A DNA stretch of 64,000 bases, from the NCBI GenBank assembly GCA_001717545.1, contig CP017039.1, positions 1,488,001-1,552,000 on the forward strand. The letters are read 5' to 3'. This DNA is from Anaerolineaceae bacterium oral taxon 439. GTDB lineage: Bacteria > Chloroflexota > Anaerolineae > Anaerolineales > Anaerolineaceae. The position numbers were made by a program, and so were the translations under genes. Each line of letters starts with the position of its first letter. The first letter of the stretch is position 1. A model generated the notes under the pieces. That model had not been told where the DNA came from, did not search any database, and saw only the letters and a list, made by a program, of their open reading frames with translations. Positions 32,844 through 40,992 of this stretch are shown here, in pieces.

Positions 32844-34346
32844 TTACTGAATTTTCTGGACGCGCGAGCGAATTTCGTTCAGCATGCCGGTTTTCAAATC
32901 CCAAAGACGTTGGGACAGGTCGACATAATAAACATGCGGATTTTCCAGACGTTTAACCTCGTCCCAGAGTTCGGCGATTTTCTGCGCCGATTCGGCGCGA
33001 ATCGTTTCCAGGTCGGGGAGCTGATAAACGAGTTCGCCTTTTTCGAAGATCGGGGCAAGAAGTTTTTTCGCGTAGAAGTCGGAGACGGTTTTCCGCTTCG
33101 ACGGTTCGATCGGATCGAAAATTTCGTAGGGAACGTTATCTTCGATTATTTCGTCGGTCAGCGTTAATACGTCGGCGACCGGATGATGGTCCCCGCTTTC
33201 GTATAGCCGCCAAACATCTTTGAATCCGGGCGTGGTAGCTTTTTCGAAGGTATCGGAGAGCTTGATTTTCGGCGTGATCGTCCCGTCTTTCTCGATCATC
33301 GCGACGAGTTTGTAAACGCCGCCGAAGACTGGCGAACTCGCCGCGGTAATCAGCTTCTCGCCGACGCCGAAAACGTCGATTTTTGCGTCCTGGATCAGGA
33401 GCGATCGAATGATCCGTTCGTCGAGCGAGTTGGAAGCGAAAATTCTGCAATCCTGTAAGCCGGCTTCGTCGAGCATTCTCCGCGCTTTTTTTGAGAGGTA
33501 AGCGATGTCGCCGCTGTCAAGGCGGATCCCGACCAATCTTTTTCCCATCGGTTCGAGAATTTCTTTCGCGACTTTAATCGCGTTCGGAATGCCGGATTTC
33601 AGTGTGCTGAACGTGTCGACGAGCAGGTTGCAATGATCCGGGTAGGTTTTCGCGTAGGCGACGAAAGCTTCAAATTCGCTGTCGAAGGATTGGACCCAGG
33701 CATGCGCCATCGTTCCGTTCGCCGGGACGCCGAAGCGGGAATCGGCCCAGGTATTCGCGGTCGCGCTCGCGCCGCCTATGTACGCAGCTCGCGCGCCGTA
33801 ATTCGCCGCGTCGAAGCCTTGCGCCCGGCGGGTTCCGAATTCGAGGATCGCTCTCCCCTGAGCCGCACGGCAGATTCGGTTCGTTTTTGTCGCGATCAGG
33901 GATTGATGGTTGATTGTCAGAAGGACCATCGTCTCAATCAGCTGCGCCTGAATAATCGGGCCGCGGACGCGAACGATCGGTTCGCCGGGAAAAATCGGCG
34001 TGCCTTCCGGAATCGCCCATACGTCGCACTCAAACTTGAAATTCCGCAGGTAGTCGATAAATTCCGGCGAGAAGAGTCCCCGCCCGTTCAGATATGTCAG
34101 GTCGGCCTCAGTAAAATGCAGATTCGCGAGGTATTCGACGACCTGTTCGAGACCCGCCAGGATTGCGAAACCGCCGTCGTCGGGAACATTCCGGAAGAAC
34201 ATGTCGTAGACGGCGATCTGATCGCGCATCCCTTGCTCAAAATAAGCGTTTCCCATCGTCAATTCGTAAAAATCGACGAGCAGCGTCAAGTTGCGGTTAT
34301 CGTAAGTTTGTTTATGCGTGTTCATCATTGGTTGTTTTGAATCCAT
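32844..34346 (-). CDS. pncB: Nicotinate phosphoribosyltransferase
   Basis: 500 residues, class II NAPRTase. It converts nicotinate plus PRPP (ATP-stimulated) into nicotinate mononucleotide in the cytoplasm. Conserved blocks: DFYELTMGNAYFEQG at the N-terminus, LEFGTRRAQGFDAANYGARAAYIGGASATANTWADSRFGVPANGTMAHAWVQSF (the His of GTMAHAWV is the autophosphorylated residue), VGIRLDSGDIAYLSKKARRMLDEAG (phosphate loop) and DVFGVGEKLITA. It overlaps the upstream nicotinamidase gene by 35 bases, so the two steps nicotinamide to nicotinate to NaMN are co-translated. ATG 34325 is an alternative start. Confidence 0.95.
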   Translation of the reverse strand: MDSKQPMMNTHKQTYDNRNLTLLVDFYELTMGNAYFEQGMRDQIAVYDMFFRNVPDDGGFAILAGLEQVVEYLANLHFTEADLTYLNGRGLFSPEFIDYLRNFKFECDVWAIPEGTPIFPGEPIVRVRGPIIQAQLIETMVLLTINHQSLIATKTNRICRAAQGRAILEFGTRRAQGFDAANYGARAAYIGGASATANTWADSRFGVPANGTMAHAWVQSFDSEFEAFVAYAKTYPDHCNLLVDTFSTLKSGIPNAIKVAKEILEPMGKRLVGIRLDSGDIAYLSKKARRMLDEAGLQDCRIFASNSLDERIIRSLLIQDAKIDVFGVGEKLITAASSPVFGGVYKLVAMIEKDGTITPKIKLSDTFEKATTPGFKDVWRLYESGDHHPVADVLTLTDEIIEDNVPYEIFDPIEPSKRKTVSDFYAKKLLAPIFEKGELVYQLPDLETIRAESAQKIAELWDEVKRLENPHVYYVDLSQRLWDLKTGMLNEIRSRVQKIQ

Positions 34347-34899
34347 TCAGGAGATATTGGGTCTGGTAGAACTGATTGATTTCGTCTGCGTCATGCCCGA
34401 TCGCGTCGTACGTTTCGATCAGGCGGAGCGGAAGGATGAGATGCGGAACGCGGCGGATCCGGTTGAAATGATATTCCGATTCGAGGAATTTCTGCGTGAT
34501 AATCGCGAAATTATTGACGCAGAGATCCGTGCAGCAGCCGACAATATAGATTTCTTCGAAGTCATCCCAGTTAAATATCGGGTTTGTCCGTTGATACTCG
34601 GCGAGCTCGAAGAAACCGCCGGTTGTGTATTTCGGGACGACCCAATCGCAGAGCGGGGCTAATTCGGGGACGATTTCCGATTCGCCGCTGGTGGAAAGAC
34701 AATGCGGCGGGAAGACGGTGAATTCATGATCCGAAGGCGCGTGAGTATCGGTCAGCGCGAGAATTTTCGCGCCTGTTCGCTTCATTTTTTCGCAGAAATG
34801 AGCGATTGGTTGGATAAGGGCTTCCGTTCGCGGGCTGTAAAGCGCGCCGGCTTTCGCGAAACCGATATTCATGTCCATGATCACGATCAGTCGATTCAT
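34312..34899 (-). CDS. pncA: Nicotinamidase / isochorismatase-fold cysteine hydrolase
   Basis: 195 residues. Nicotinamidase residues are visible: catalytic Asp D9 (VIMDMNIGF), Lys K90 (VPKYTTGGF), Cys C127 (GCCTDLCVNN), and the metal site D51-x-H53 with H58 (TDTHAPSDHEF). It deaminates nicotinamide to nicotinate, the substrate of the overlapping pncB. The metal-site triad distinguishes true nicotinamidases from other isochorismatase-fold hydrolases, so the specific call is well supported. ATG 34899 is preceded by AAAGGAACAG. First gene of a four-gene minus-strand run that ends with the terminator at 30538-30580. Confidence 0.9.
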   Translation of the reverse strand: MNRLIVIMDMNIGFAKAGALYSPRTEALIQPIAHFCEKMKRTGAKILALTDTHAPSDHEFTVFPPHCLSTSGESEIVPELAPLCDWVVPKYTTGGFFELAEYQRTNPIFNWDDFEEIYIVGCCTDLCVNNFAIITQKFLESEYHFNRIRRVPHLILPLRLIETYDAIGHDADEINQFYQTQYLLNGFKTTNDEHA

Positions 34900-34973
34900 T
34901 TTCTGTTCCTTTCACGTACGTTCATCGCCGGTCTGAATTCGAACGGCGCGGCGGTTGTGCGATCAATGTAAAT

Positions 34974-34979
34974 TATAAT
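34974..34979 (+). promoter_or_regulatory. Candidate -10 box before the sensor kinase gene
   Basis: A perfect TATAAT in the 103-base divergent gap between pncA and the kinase, 36 bases before the kinase start at 35015. No good -35 box is paired with it. Confidence 0.35.
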
Positions 34980-35014
34980 GGGATTATCATCGAAAAAAAA
35001 GGATGAGAACGTCT

Positions 35015-36643
35015 ATGCTTCAGGATATCCGCGTTCGCCAACGCGATCTGTTATTGCAGCTGATCCGGCTGATGACCCGCGAGCTCGATTTAGATACGCT
35101 GTTGGGACAGATTTTAAAGATATCGATCGAGATTTTATCCGGGACGTCCGGGTTTATTGCGCTGAATAACCCGACGACGGGCTGGGTCGTCAAGGCCGCG
35201 TCCGGTATGACCGGAGGAATGGTCAAATATATTGAAACGTACCTGGAATATTTCCCGACCGGCGATCTCGCTGGATCGGACAGCCCGATTGAGATTGACT
35301 TGCTGATCGACCGGGTTCGGAATAACCCCGATTTTAATGGGGCGGAGGGGCTTGGGCTGCCGCTGATGTATTCCGGAGTGTGGCTGGGAATGATCGTTAT
35401 TTTCCGGACGTTTTCCTCGGATTTCTCGACGAACGACCTGCTGTTGCTGCGCGATTTCGCGGGCCAGGCGTCGGTAGCGGTCCGGAACGCGGCGCTGTAT
35501 ACCGACCGGCTGCGCGCAAAGGTGCAGACGGACGCGATTCTGAATGCGCTGACCGACGGGATTATCGTGACGGATTCGCGGGGCGTTGTTACGCGCGTCA
35601 ATCCTGGACTTGAGCGTATTTTTGAGATGCCCGGGGAACGGATTATCGGAAAGACGCATGACGAGCTGATCCGGCTGACGGGGACGGTCAGCGGAATGAC
35701 GCTCGCGGAAGGAATCGCGGGAGGCTGGCCTTTTACCGGCAGGTCGCAGCTTTCCGTTGAAGGCGATCTGATTATTGCGGACGAACCGCTGCGAACGGTT
35801 CCGGTTTCGATTAAATATGTTCCTATCTTAAACAACACGAATCATCTTGTCAGCATGATCGCGTCGGTTCAGGATATTTCGAAATTCCGCGCTGCCGACG
35901 CGCTGAAGAATACGTTTATTTCAACGGTCAGTCATGAGCTGAAGACGCCGGTGGCGCTGATTAAGGGGTATGCGTCGACGATGCTGATCGAGGACGGAGA
36001 ATGGGATCAGGAGGTGCTGCGTGAGTCGCTGCGCGTGATTGAAGAGGAAGCCGATCGCTTGGCGGAGCTGATTAATGACCTGCTGGACGCGTCGCGGATG
36101 ATGTCTGGAATGCTGAAATTAAACCGTGTTGAATTCAATCTGCGCGATCTCTGCGTTCGGGTTGCGGGGCGGATGCAGTCGCAGACGAATCGTCATCAGC
36201 TTACGACGAGCTTCCCCGACCGGTTCCCCAGCGTTTACGCCGATCCGGACCGGATCCAGCAGGTTTTAACGAACCTGCTGACGAACGCATTGAAGTATAC
36301 GGAGGAAGGGACGGTCGAAGTCCGCGGAGCGGTCGACGGCCGGTTCGTTCGGATTTCCGTCTCTGACGAAGGGGAGGGGCTTCAGTCTCGCGACATTCCG
36401 CACCTGTTCGACAAGTTTTATCGAACGGAAGAGACCGCGCGGCTGGCGAAGGGCGTAGGGCTGGGATTGTATATCTGCAACGCGATTATTACCGGGCATG
36501 GCGGAAAAATGACGGCCGCGAATCGAACCGATGGGAAAGGAGCGCTGTTTTCGTTTACGCTTCCGCTGGACGCCGCCGCCGGCTCGGATCATTTTTCGCT
36601 TCCGGCCGGCGACGCGGCTTCGTCCGAGTTTAGCGGCGTGTAG
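35015..36643 (+). CDS. Sensor histidine kinase with GAF and PAS domains
   Basis: 542 residues, no membrane span, so a cytoplasmic sensor. Order: GAF (about 20-165), PAS (about 170-290, ILNALTDGIIVTDSRGVVTRVNPGLERIF), HisKA with the phosphorylated His in FISTVSHELKTPVALIKGY (about 307), HATPase (NLLTNALKYTEEGTVEV N-box, VSDEGEGL G1, GVGLGLYICNAI G2). AAGGATGAG lies before ATG 35015; the ATG at 35003 is too close to it. No response regulator is adjacent. The 3' end overlaps the convergent downstream gene by 55 bases. Confidence 0.92.
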   Translation: MLQDIRVRQRDLLLQLIRLMTRELDLDTLLGQILKISIEILSGTSGFIALNNPTTGWVVKAASGMTGGMVKYIETYLEYFPTGDLAGSDSPIEIDLLIDRVRNNPDFNGAEGLGLPLMYSGVWLGMIVIFRTFSSDFSTNDLLLLRDFAGQASVAVRNAALYTDRLRAKVQTDAILNALTDGIIVTDSRGVVTRVNPGLERIFEMPGERIIGKTHDELIRLTGTVSGMTLAEGIAGGWPFTGRSQLSVEGDLIIADEPLRTVPVSIKYVPILNNTNHLVSMIASVQDISKFRAADALKNTFISTVSHELKTPVALIKGYASTMLIEDGEWDQEVLRESLRVIEEEADRLAELINDLLDASRMMSGMLKLNRVEFNLRDLCVRVAGRMQSQTNRHQLTTSFPDRFPSVYADPDRIQQVLTNLLTNALKYTEEGTVEVRGAVDGRFVRISVSDEGEGLQSRDIPHLFDKFYRTEETARLAKGVGLGLYICNAIITGHGGKMTAANRTDGKGALFSFTLPLDAAAGSDHFSLPAGDAASSEFSGV

Positions 36644-37419
36644 ACGCAGCGGAAGCCGCGGTTAAAGCCGGCGGATGCGCCGCTGTGAACCTGCCGGGCG
36701 CTGATTTCGAGCTGATTCGGGAAATCGCTCGATCCGCCGCCTTTCAGGAGGTTCTCGTCTCCCCATTCGGGATTTTCGTTAGGAACGGTATCGCTGACCC
36801 ATTCGCGGATATTTCCGGCCATGTCGAGAACGCCGAATGGGCTCGCTCCGGCAGGGAGCCATCCGGACGGAATCAGGCCCTGATAAAGTCCGTCGAAGTT
36901 CGCGCGCTGGATCGTCGGCGGATCCGCTCCCCAGGGGTAGCGGCTGTTGTCCAGCTGCGCTCCGGCCGCGTCCTCCCATTGCGCCGCGGTGGGAATCGTT
37001 CCGCCCTGCGCTGCGCAGTATGTCTGCGCCTGAGAAACGGAAACGTAGGTCACGGGGAAGGCACGGTAGAATGGATTGTGAATGTATTTTTGGAAGTAGC
37101 CGGGATAGTGCGGCGGGCTGCATTTTCCTGCGCGGACACAATCGAGGTATGCTCGAATCGTGACCGGGCGCTGATCCATTTCGAAAGCGATCCTGTCTCT
37201 CGTCTTTTCTCCGGGGATCAGGAGAAGCCTGGCACCCGCGATCGTTCTTGGACTGATCCCGATTCGCGCTCCGAAAAATTCGTAGGGCCGAAGGAGACGG
37301 TACGGTGAGGTTTTCAGCAGGACGACGAAAAAGACAATGAAAGCGGCTGTCAGGGAAATCTGAGACCCGGCTGATATCAGGCGGCGCCCGCTGCGGTCCA
37401 ATTTTTTTATCCAGAGCAT
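36589..37419 (-). CDS. Formylglycine-generating enzyme/SUMF1-like domain protein, membrane-anchored
   Basis: 276 residues. One N-terminal membrane span (residues 21-43, ISLTAAFIVFFVVLLKTSPYRLL) places the rest outside the cytoplasm. The FGE-sulfatase fold is clear: PVTIRAYLDCVRAGKCS, FPVTYVSVSQAQTYCAAQGGTIPTAAQWEDAAGAQ, YPWGADPPTIQRANFD, GVLDMAGNIREWVSDT, GFNRGFRCVYT. True FGEs need two active-site cysteines near the C-terminus; only one Cys is in the RGFRCV motif, so it is more likely a ligand-binding or structural SUMF1-type protein than an active FGE. It sits 2 bases after the lipoprotein gene on the same strand. Confidence 0.87.
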   Translation of the reverse strand: MLWIKKLDRSGRRLISAGSQISLTAAFIVFFVVLLKTSPYRLLRPYEFFGARIGISPRTIAGARLLLIPGEKTRDRIAFEMDQRPVTIRAYLDCVRAGKCSPPHYPGYFQKYIHNPFYRAFPVTYVSVSQAQTYCAAQGGTIPTAAQWEDAAGAQLDNSRYPWGADPPTIQRANFDGLYQGLIPSGWLPAGASPFGVLDMAGNIREWVSDTVPNENPEWGDENLLKGGGSSDFPNQLEISARQVHSGASAGFNRGFRCVYTPLNSDEAASPAGSEK

Positions 37420-37421
37420 AT

Positions 37422-38015
37422 TTATTGAAACTGAACCGTCAGCGCGCTGAACTTTTCAAGGATCGGACCGATCGTTTCCGCTTCCATCTCGATCAGGAAG
37501 TTCCCGACACGGAAAAGCGAGCCGTTCGGCTGAACCGGAGATTTTCCCAGCAGTTCGTAGGCGGTCAGCAGGCTTTCTTCGTCGTTGAATTTAAAGATAA
37601 TTCCTTCGTAAGGGATGCCGTTGTCTTCGACGATGAAGTTTGTCGCAGCGAAGACGAATCTTCCTGCGGTCCCAAGACTGTCTTTCGGCAGATCGAAGAA
37701 GAATTGCCTGACCTGATAACCGCTGAGCTCGATCTGTGCGAAGATGTCCTCAGGTTTGTAGCGATTGAAGCCGATCGGGGTTATCGTTGAATAGGGAAGC
37801 GGCTGCGGAACGGTCGGCGCGAGCGTAGGGGTGACGACGATATATTCTTTAAGAATGACGGTTTCCACGGTGACGTTGATTTTTTGATAGGCCGCGACTT
37901 CTTTAATCTTTGCGGATACGGTTGCGTTGACCTGATCGGTTGTGTAAAGCGGGGCGCAGCCTGCGCCCAAGGCGAGGAGCAGGAGGAAAATTAGCGGGAG
38001 ATATTTGCGTTGCAT
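37422..38015 (-). CDS. Putative lipoprotein
   Basis: 197 residues. Lipoprotein signal MQRKYLPLIFLLLLALGAGCAP with Cys at position 20 in an L-x-x-G-A-G-C lipobox. The mature part is a small beta-rich domain with two segments IFAQIELSGYQVRQFFFDLPKD and GIIFKFNDEESLLTAYELLGK. I recognise no family. GAAAGGATCGACGCC precedes the ATG. Expressed with the SUMF1-like protein (2-base gap), so the two may work as an outer complex. It could also bind a peptide or sugar ligand; this is not shown. Confidence 0.75.
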   Translation of the reverse strand: MQRKYLPLIFLLLLALGAGCAPLYTTDQVNATVSAKIKEVAAYQKINVTVETVILKEYIVVTPTLAPTVPQPLPYSTITPIGFNRYKPEDIFAQIELSGYQVRQFFFDLPKDSLGTAGRFVFAATNFIVEDNGIPYEGIIFKFNDEESLLTAYELLGKSPVQPNGSLFRVGNFLIEMEAETIGPILEKFSALTVQFQ

Positions 38016-38102
38016 GGCGTCGATCCTTTCAGATAGTCCGGGTTCATTATCTCATATTTTTTTGCGTTGACAGGAGTTTCTTGCGGGATCCGCGGGGTGT
38101 GG

Positions 38103-38108
38103 TATAAT
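38103..38108 (+). promoter_or_regulatory. Candidate -10 box of tRNA-His
   Basis: TATAAT ends 15 bases before the tRNA. A TTGCGG 16 bases upstream can serve as -35; a better TTGACA further upstream is too far away. Confidence 0.5.
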
Positions 38109-38122
38109 TTTCGCCGTTGTAC

Positions 38123-38195
38123 GGAGGCTGTAGCTCAATGGCGGAGCGCCTGACTGTGGATCAGGAGGTCGTGGGTTCGACCCCCATCAGCCTCC
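38123..38195 (+). tRNA. tRNA-His (anticodon GTG)
   Basis: The acceptor starts with an encoded G-1 opposite C73, diagnostic of histidine tRNA; the stem GAGGCTG pairs with CAGCCTC. The D-arm is GCTC...GAGC, the anticodon stem CCTGA/TCAGG holds loop CTGTGGA (GTG), and the T-arm is GTGGG-TTCGACC-CCCAT. CCA is not encoded. The AT-rich transposase-flanked island begins about 120 bases downstream. Confidence 0.94.
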
Positions 38196-38316
38196 CAGTT
38201 TTTGTATCCGTGTTTTTATCGTTCAGTTTTAAAAAGACGGTTTTGTTGGTTGATTCAGTTATTGTTCTGATGAGCTGATTTAAACGGAATTCCAGCGATT
38301 GGATCTCCGGGTTTTT

Positions 38317-38556
38317 TTAAACATGGATGGCATCCAGATATGCCACTGCGTATATTTCTTCCAACAGCCGCGATTGCCACTCACGCACTACCGGCATGAT
38401 TTTATCTGTGGTCCGGCTGATCATACTGCCTGACACATCTACACCCCATATGTCGCTGAGATGTCTTGATATACTCTCGGCTGTTTTCCCCCTGTTATTC
38501 ACTTTTCAAGTGAATAACCTATGGCAGGGAACTTCTTTAGGAAATTTGAAACAGAC
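38317..38556 (-). pseudogene. IS256/mutator transposase remnant with terminal repeat
   Basis: A 60-codon stretch on the minus strand (NRGKTAESISRHLSDIWGVDVSGSMISRTTDKIMPVVREWQSRLLEEIYAVAYLDA) matches the central region of mutator-type IS256 transposases (ISxHLxxIYGVxVSxSxISxxTDxVxxxVxxWQxRPLxxxYPxVYLDA). It is cut at both ends by deletion and by a stop at 38317. Just upstream (38482-38556) lies a terminal sequence ending in GGAAATTTGAAACAGAC (38540-38556) that recurs inverted at the other side of the island. Non-functional. Confidence 0.8.
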
Positions 38557-38584
38557 GCCCTTCTTTTTCGCTCATGATTGTTTT

Positions 38585-40960
38585 TCAGGTTTTTCTTTCT
38601 CCGTTTTCTGTATCCATTTCGAGTCCCTGAAACGAGCTTCTCGAAAGGTTCAATATATGGCCGAATCTTGACATGACCATTATAGAGAAGTACCCGTTCA
38701 TTATAAAATCCACATCATCTCCAGTGTTAAGCTCTGCCGTAAGCTCGATTCCTTTCGGCGGCGCGAACATATTTCCGTCTGCTCCGGGCTTGGTCACATT
38801 GAGCCGCACAAGGTACTTAAGCCTCAGTGGATATCCAGAGAATGCTGAAAAATCGTGCGCAATCTTCATCCCTAGGGGCGAGCCGCTCTTTATGCTGATA
38901 AAGCAGACCGGGGATCTGAAATATCCCTCTTTAGCATAAACTGTACAGAATTTGACCGGAAATTCCGGGGTATTTCCTCTGTCAAATGTGACGCTCCTGA
39001 TACTGTCTGCGTCGATCTTGGACGGTTCATATTGGCTTTCCGCTGAGATAAACCAGAACTGCGTTTCAACTGGCAGTGTGAACCATCTTATCTCTCCGCC
39101 GCAGTCCGTAACCTTAAATTTTCCCTTGCTGTATTCTATTTTTTTCATTTCGAGGAACTGCATCATATTGGTGAGTTTATAATCATTATTAATATCCGGC
39201 GTGTCGAGACCTGTGTAAAGGCACTCGTTTCCCATAGTGCGCTTTTCCATTCTTGTTGCTTTAAGCACAAACGAATTGGCGATACCAGTCATAACTGTTC
39301 CATCCTTAAGTTCAATGACCGCCGTGCCTTTCGGCTCGAAATCGCCTGCAGGATGTTTATCTTTCAAATTTTTTGGCACTCTCTTTGTTTCGGGTTCTGC
39401 AGGCTGTGAATTTGGCGGAGCGTCTGGCACATAGACTTCCTCGGCTATATCAGAAACAAAATCGATATGCGCAATCTGTTCGGGCTTCAGTTCGATAACG
39501 CCAAATTCGTCCTGCCCAAGCACCAGCAACCAATCAACGAGCGCAAATGTACCAAGCTGTCTTCCGTCTCTGAATGAAAGACCTACCGGCAGCTCGCTGA
39601 TCCATTCATCCGACCAGCTGTCTTTTTTTCTTATCGTATTTCCAAAAGAAATCGAGTTCAGTTCGCTTAATCGGATTTCGTATCCCCGCTCGGTTTTTAT
39701 TCCCTCTGGCCATTGGTAATTTTGATTCCAACTCATTGAGTTTGCTGACGGCTGTTTTCTCGTCGCAAATATCAACGTGAAATCCGGCATCATTACCACA
39801 TCGCCATTTTTCAGATGGACTCTTGCAAATCCTGGCCACCGATCCATACATTCTTTTTTCCAGTTGATCGTCATTTCAGCAACGTCGCACCAGTTTATGG
39901 TAGTAACTTCATTTTCATTCAGGAAAGACAATCTGGAAGACGCCGTCTGAATATCTACATCATAAGTATTGCCGTCCAGATACGTTATATGAAATATCTT
40001 GTGATAATTATTGTTGTCATCCGGATGTTTTTCGGCGATCAATTTTTTGATCTGAGTGAACATCGAGCGCTCAATATGCGAGTCTATTTGGGTCTTCAAG
40101 CCCTGCGCAATGCCCATGCCTGCTTTTGTGAACATGCTGTTCGCAGGAACCGTGTATGTTCGGCCGTTAACATCTGTGATGAACGCTGTTCCCTTCGGCT
40201 TTAACGACTTGTATTTATTTGACTGAATCGTCACCGGCGCTACCTTGCCTGCAGGCGCCTTTGCCGCCGCAGCCGCGACGGCAGCTCCCGTTACGGTGGA
40301 ATACCGCTCTTTATATGCCTTGATCGCATCAGGCACGGGAAGTCCGAGATGCTCAAACGCAAATGTGTATTTATAAAGGAATTCCTCTTCTGACATGTTG
40401 TACTTGAGAATCGCCTGCTTTGTCCCGACGCGCAGTTTCAGCCCGCCCGTAAGATCCGTTTCTTTAAGATGAATTCCCAGGAATGGTTTGTTGTCGTTGA
40501 TAGCGAAGTTTATTTCATCCCGCACGTTTATTGATTTTTCGGAATCGGGAGTCAGGAACACCAGGAAAACTGCGGCTCCTTCAAGCGCATCCGCGATCTC
40601 GTTCGTCCATTCGTTCCCCGGCGCGATTCCCTCATCGTACCAGATGTGGTAACCCTGATCGTAAAACTGTTTGATTATGGGAAAGACTGTGTCGGCGTCT
40701 GCGTGCGCATAGCTTATGAAAATATACGGCTCGTTTCCCCTGTACGCAGGAAACGGTATCCTGCCGACCAAAGGCACAAGGCTTGAATCTGCCCCCTGCG
40801 TATTCAGAACCCCAGTCAAATTTTTTCGAGGCTGTGCAGGTGCCTGATCTATCATAGTTTCCTGCAGATGTACGGGAGATTCCTCCGCCTGCGGCACAAT
40901 GTTTATATCAGTTTTTGAATTTGTTTTATTCTGTCTCTTGAATCTGTCAAAAAATGCCAT
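38585..40960 (-). CDS. TIR-domain protein with repetitive beta-rich C-terminus
   Basis: 791 residues. After a polar 60-residue leader comes a TIR domain at about 76-205: PYIFISYAHADADTV (box 1), YHIWYDEGIAPGNEW (box 2), and FLTPDSEKSINVRDEI, where E149 is the candidate catalytic Glu of NAD-cleaving TIRs. The remaining 580 residues are a chain of beta modules with a D/N-G turn; KPKGTAFITDVNGRTYT (254-270) and EPKGTAVIELKDGTVMT (542-558) are an evident duplicate pair, with related units near 323-340, 379-395, 462-480 and 615-637. No membrane span, so cytoplasmic. AAGGAG lies 7 bases before the ATG. Second gene of a two-gene unit 32 bases after the HD/RyR gene; NADase activity and sensing by the C-terminal repeats are inferred. 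Confidence 0.85.
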   Translation of the reverse strand: MAFFDRFKRQNKTNSKTDINIVPQAEESPVHLQETMIDQAPAQPRKNLTGVLNTQGADSSLVPLVGRIPFPAYRGNEPYIFISYAHADADTVFPIIKQFYDQGYHIWYDEGIAPGNEWTNEIADALEGAAVFLVFLTPDSEKSINVRDEINFAINDNKPFLGIHLKETDLTGGLKLRVGTKQAILKYNMSEEEFLYKYTFAFEHLGLPVPDAIKAYKERYSTVTGAAVAAAAAKAPAGKVAPVTIQSNKYKSLKPKGTAFITDVNGRTYTVPANSMFTKAGMGIAQGLKTQIDSHIERSMFTQIKKLIAEKHPDDNNNYHKIFHITYLDGNTYDVDIQTASSRLSFLNENEVTTINWCDVAEMTINWKKECMDRWPGFARVHLKNGDVVMMPDFTLIFATRKQPSANSMSWNQNYQWPEGIKTERGYEIRLSELNSISFGNTIRKKDSWSDEWISELPVGLSFRDGRQLGTFALVDWLLVLGQDEFGVIELKPEQIAHIDFVSDIAEEVYVPDAPPNSQPAEPETKRVPKNLKDKHPAGDFEPKGTAVIELKDGTVMTGIANSFVLKATRMEKRTMGNECLYTGLDTPDINNDYKLTNMMQFLEMKKIEYSKGKFKVTDCGGEIRWFTLPVETQFWFISAESQYEPSKIDADSIRSVTFDRGNTPEFPVKFCTVYAKEGYFRSPVCFISIKSGSPLGMKIAHDFSAFSGYPLRLKYLVRLNVTKPGADGNMFAPPKGIELTAELNTGDDVDFIMNGYFSIMVMSRFGHILNLSRSSFQGLEMDTENGERKT

Positions 40961-40992
40961 ATCGATTCTCCTTTTTCCTGCGTCACAGGTGT

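Noticed and set aside
36589-37419. Genuine formylglycine-generating enzyme
   Set aside because: The fold matches, but the paired active-site cysteines are not visible and no sulfatase gene is in the window.
38123-38195. tRNA-His as an attachment site for the TIR/HD island
   Set aside because: I looked for a second copy of the tRNA 3' end near 43.7 kb and found none, and no integrase is present. The IS remnants explain the boundary better.
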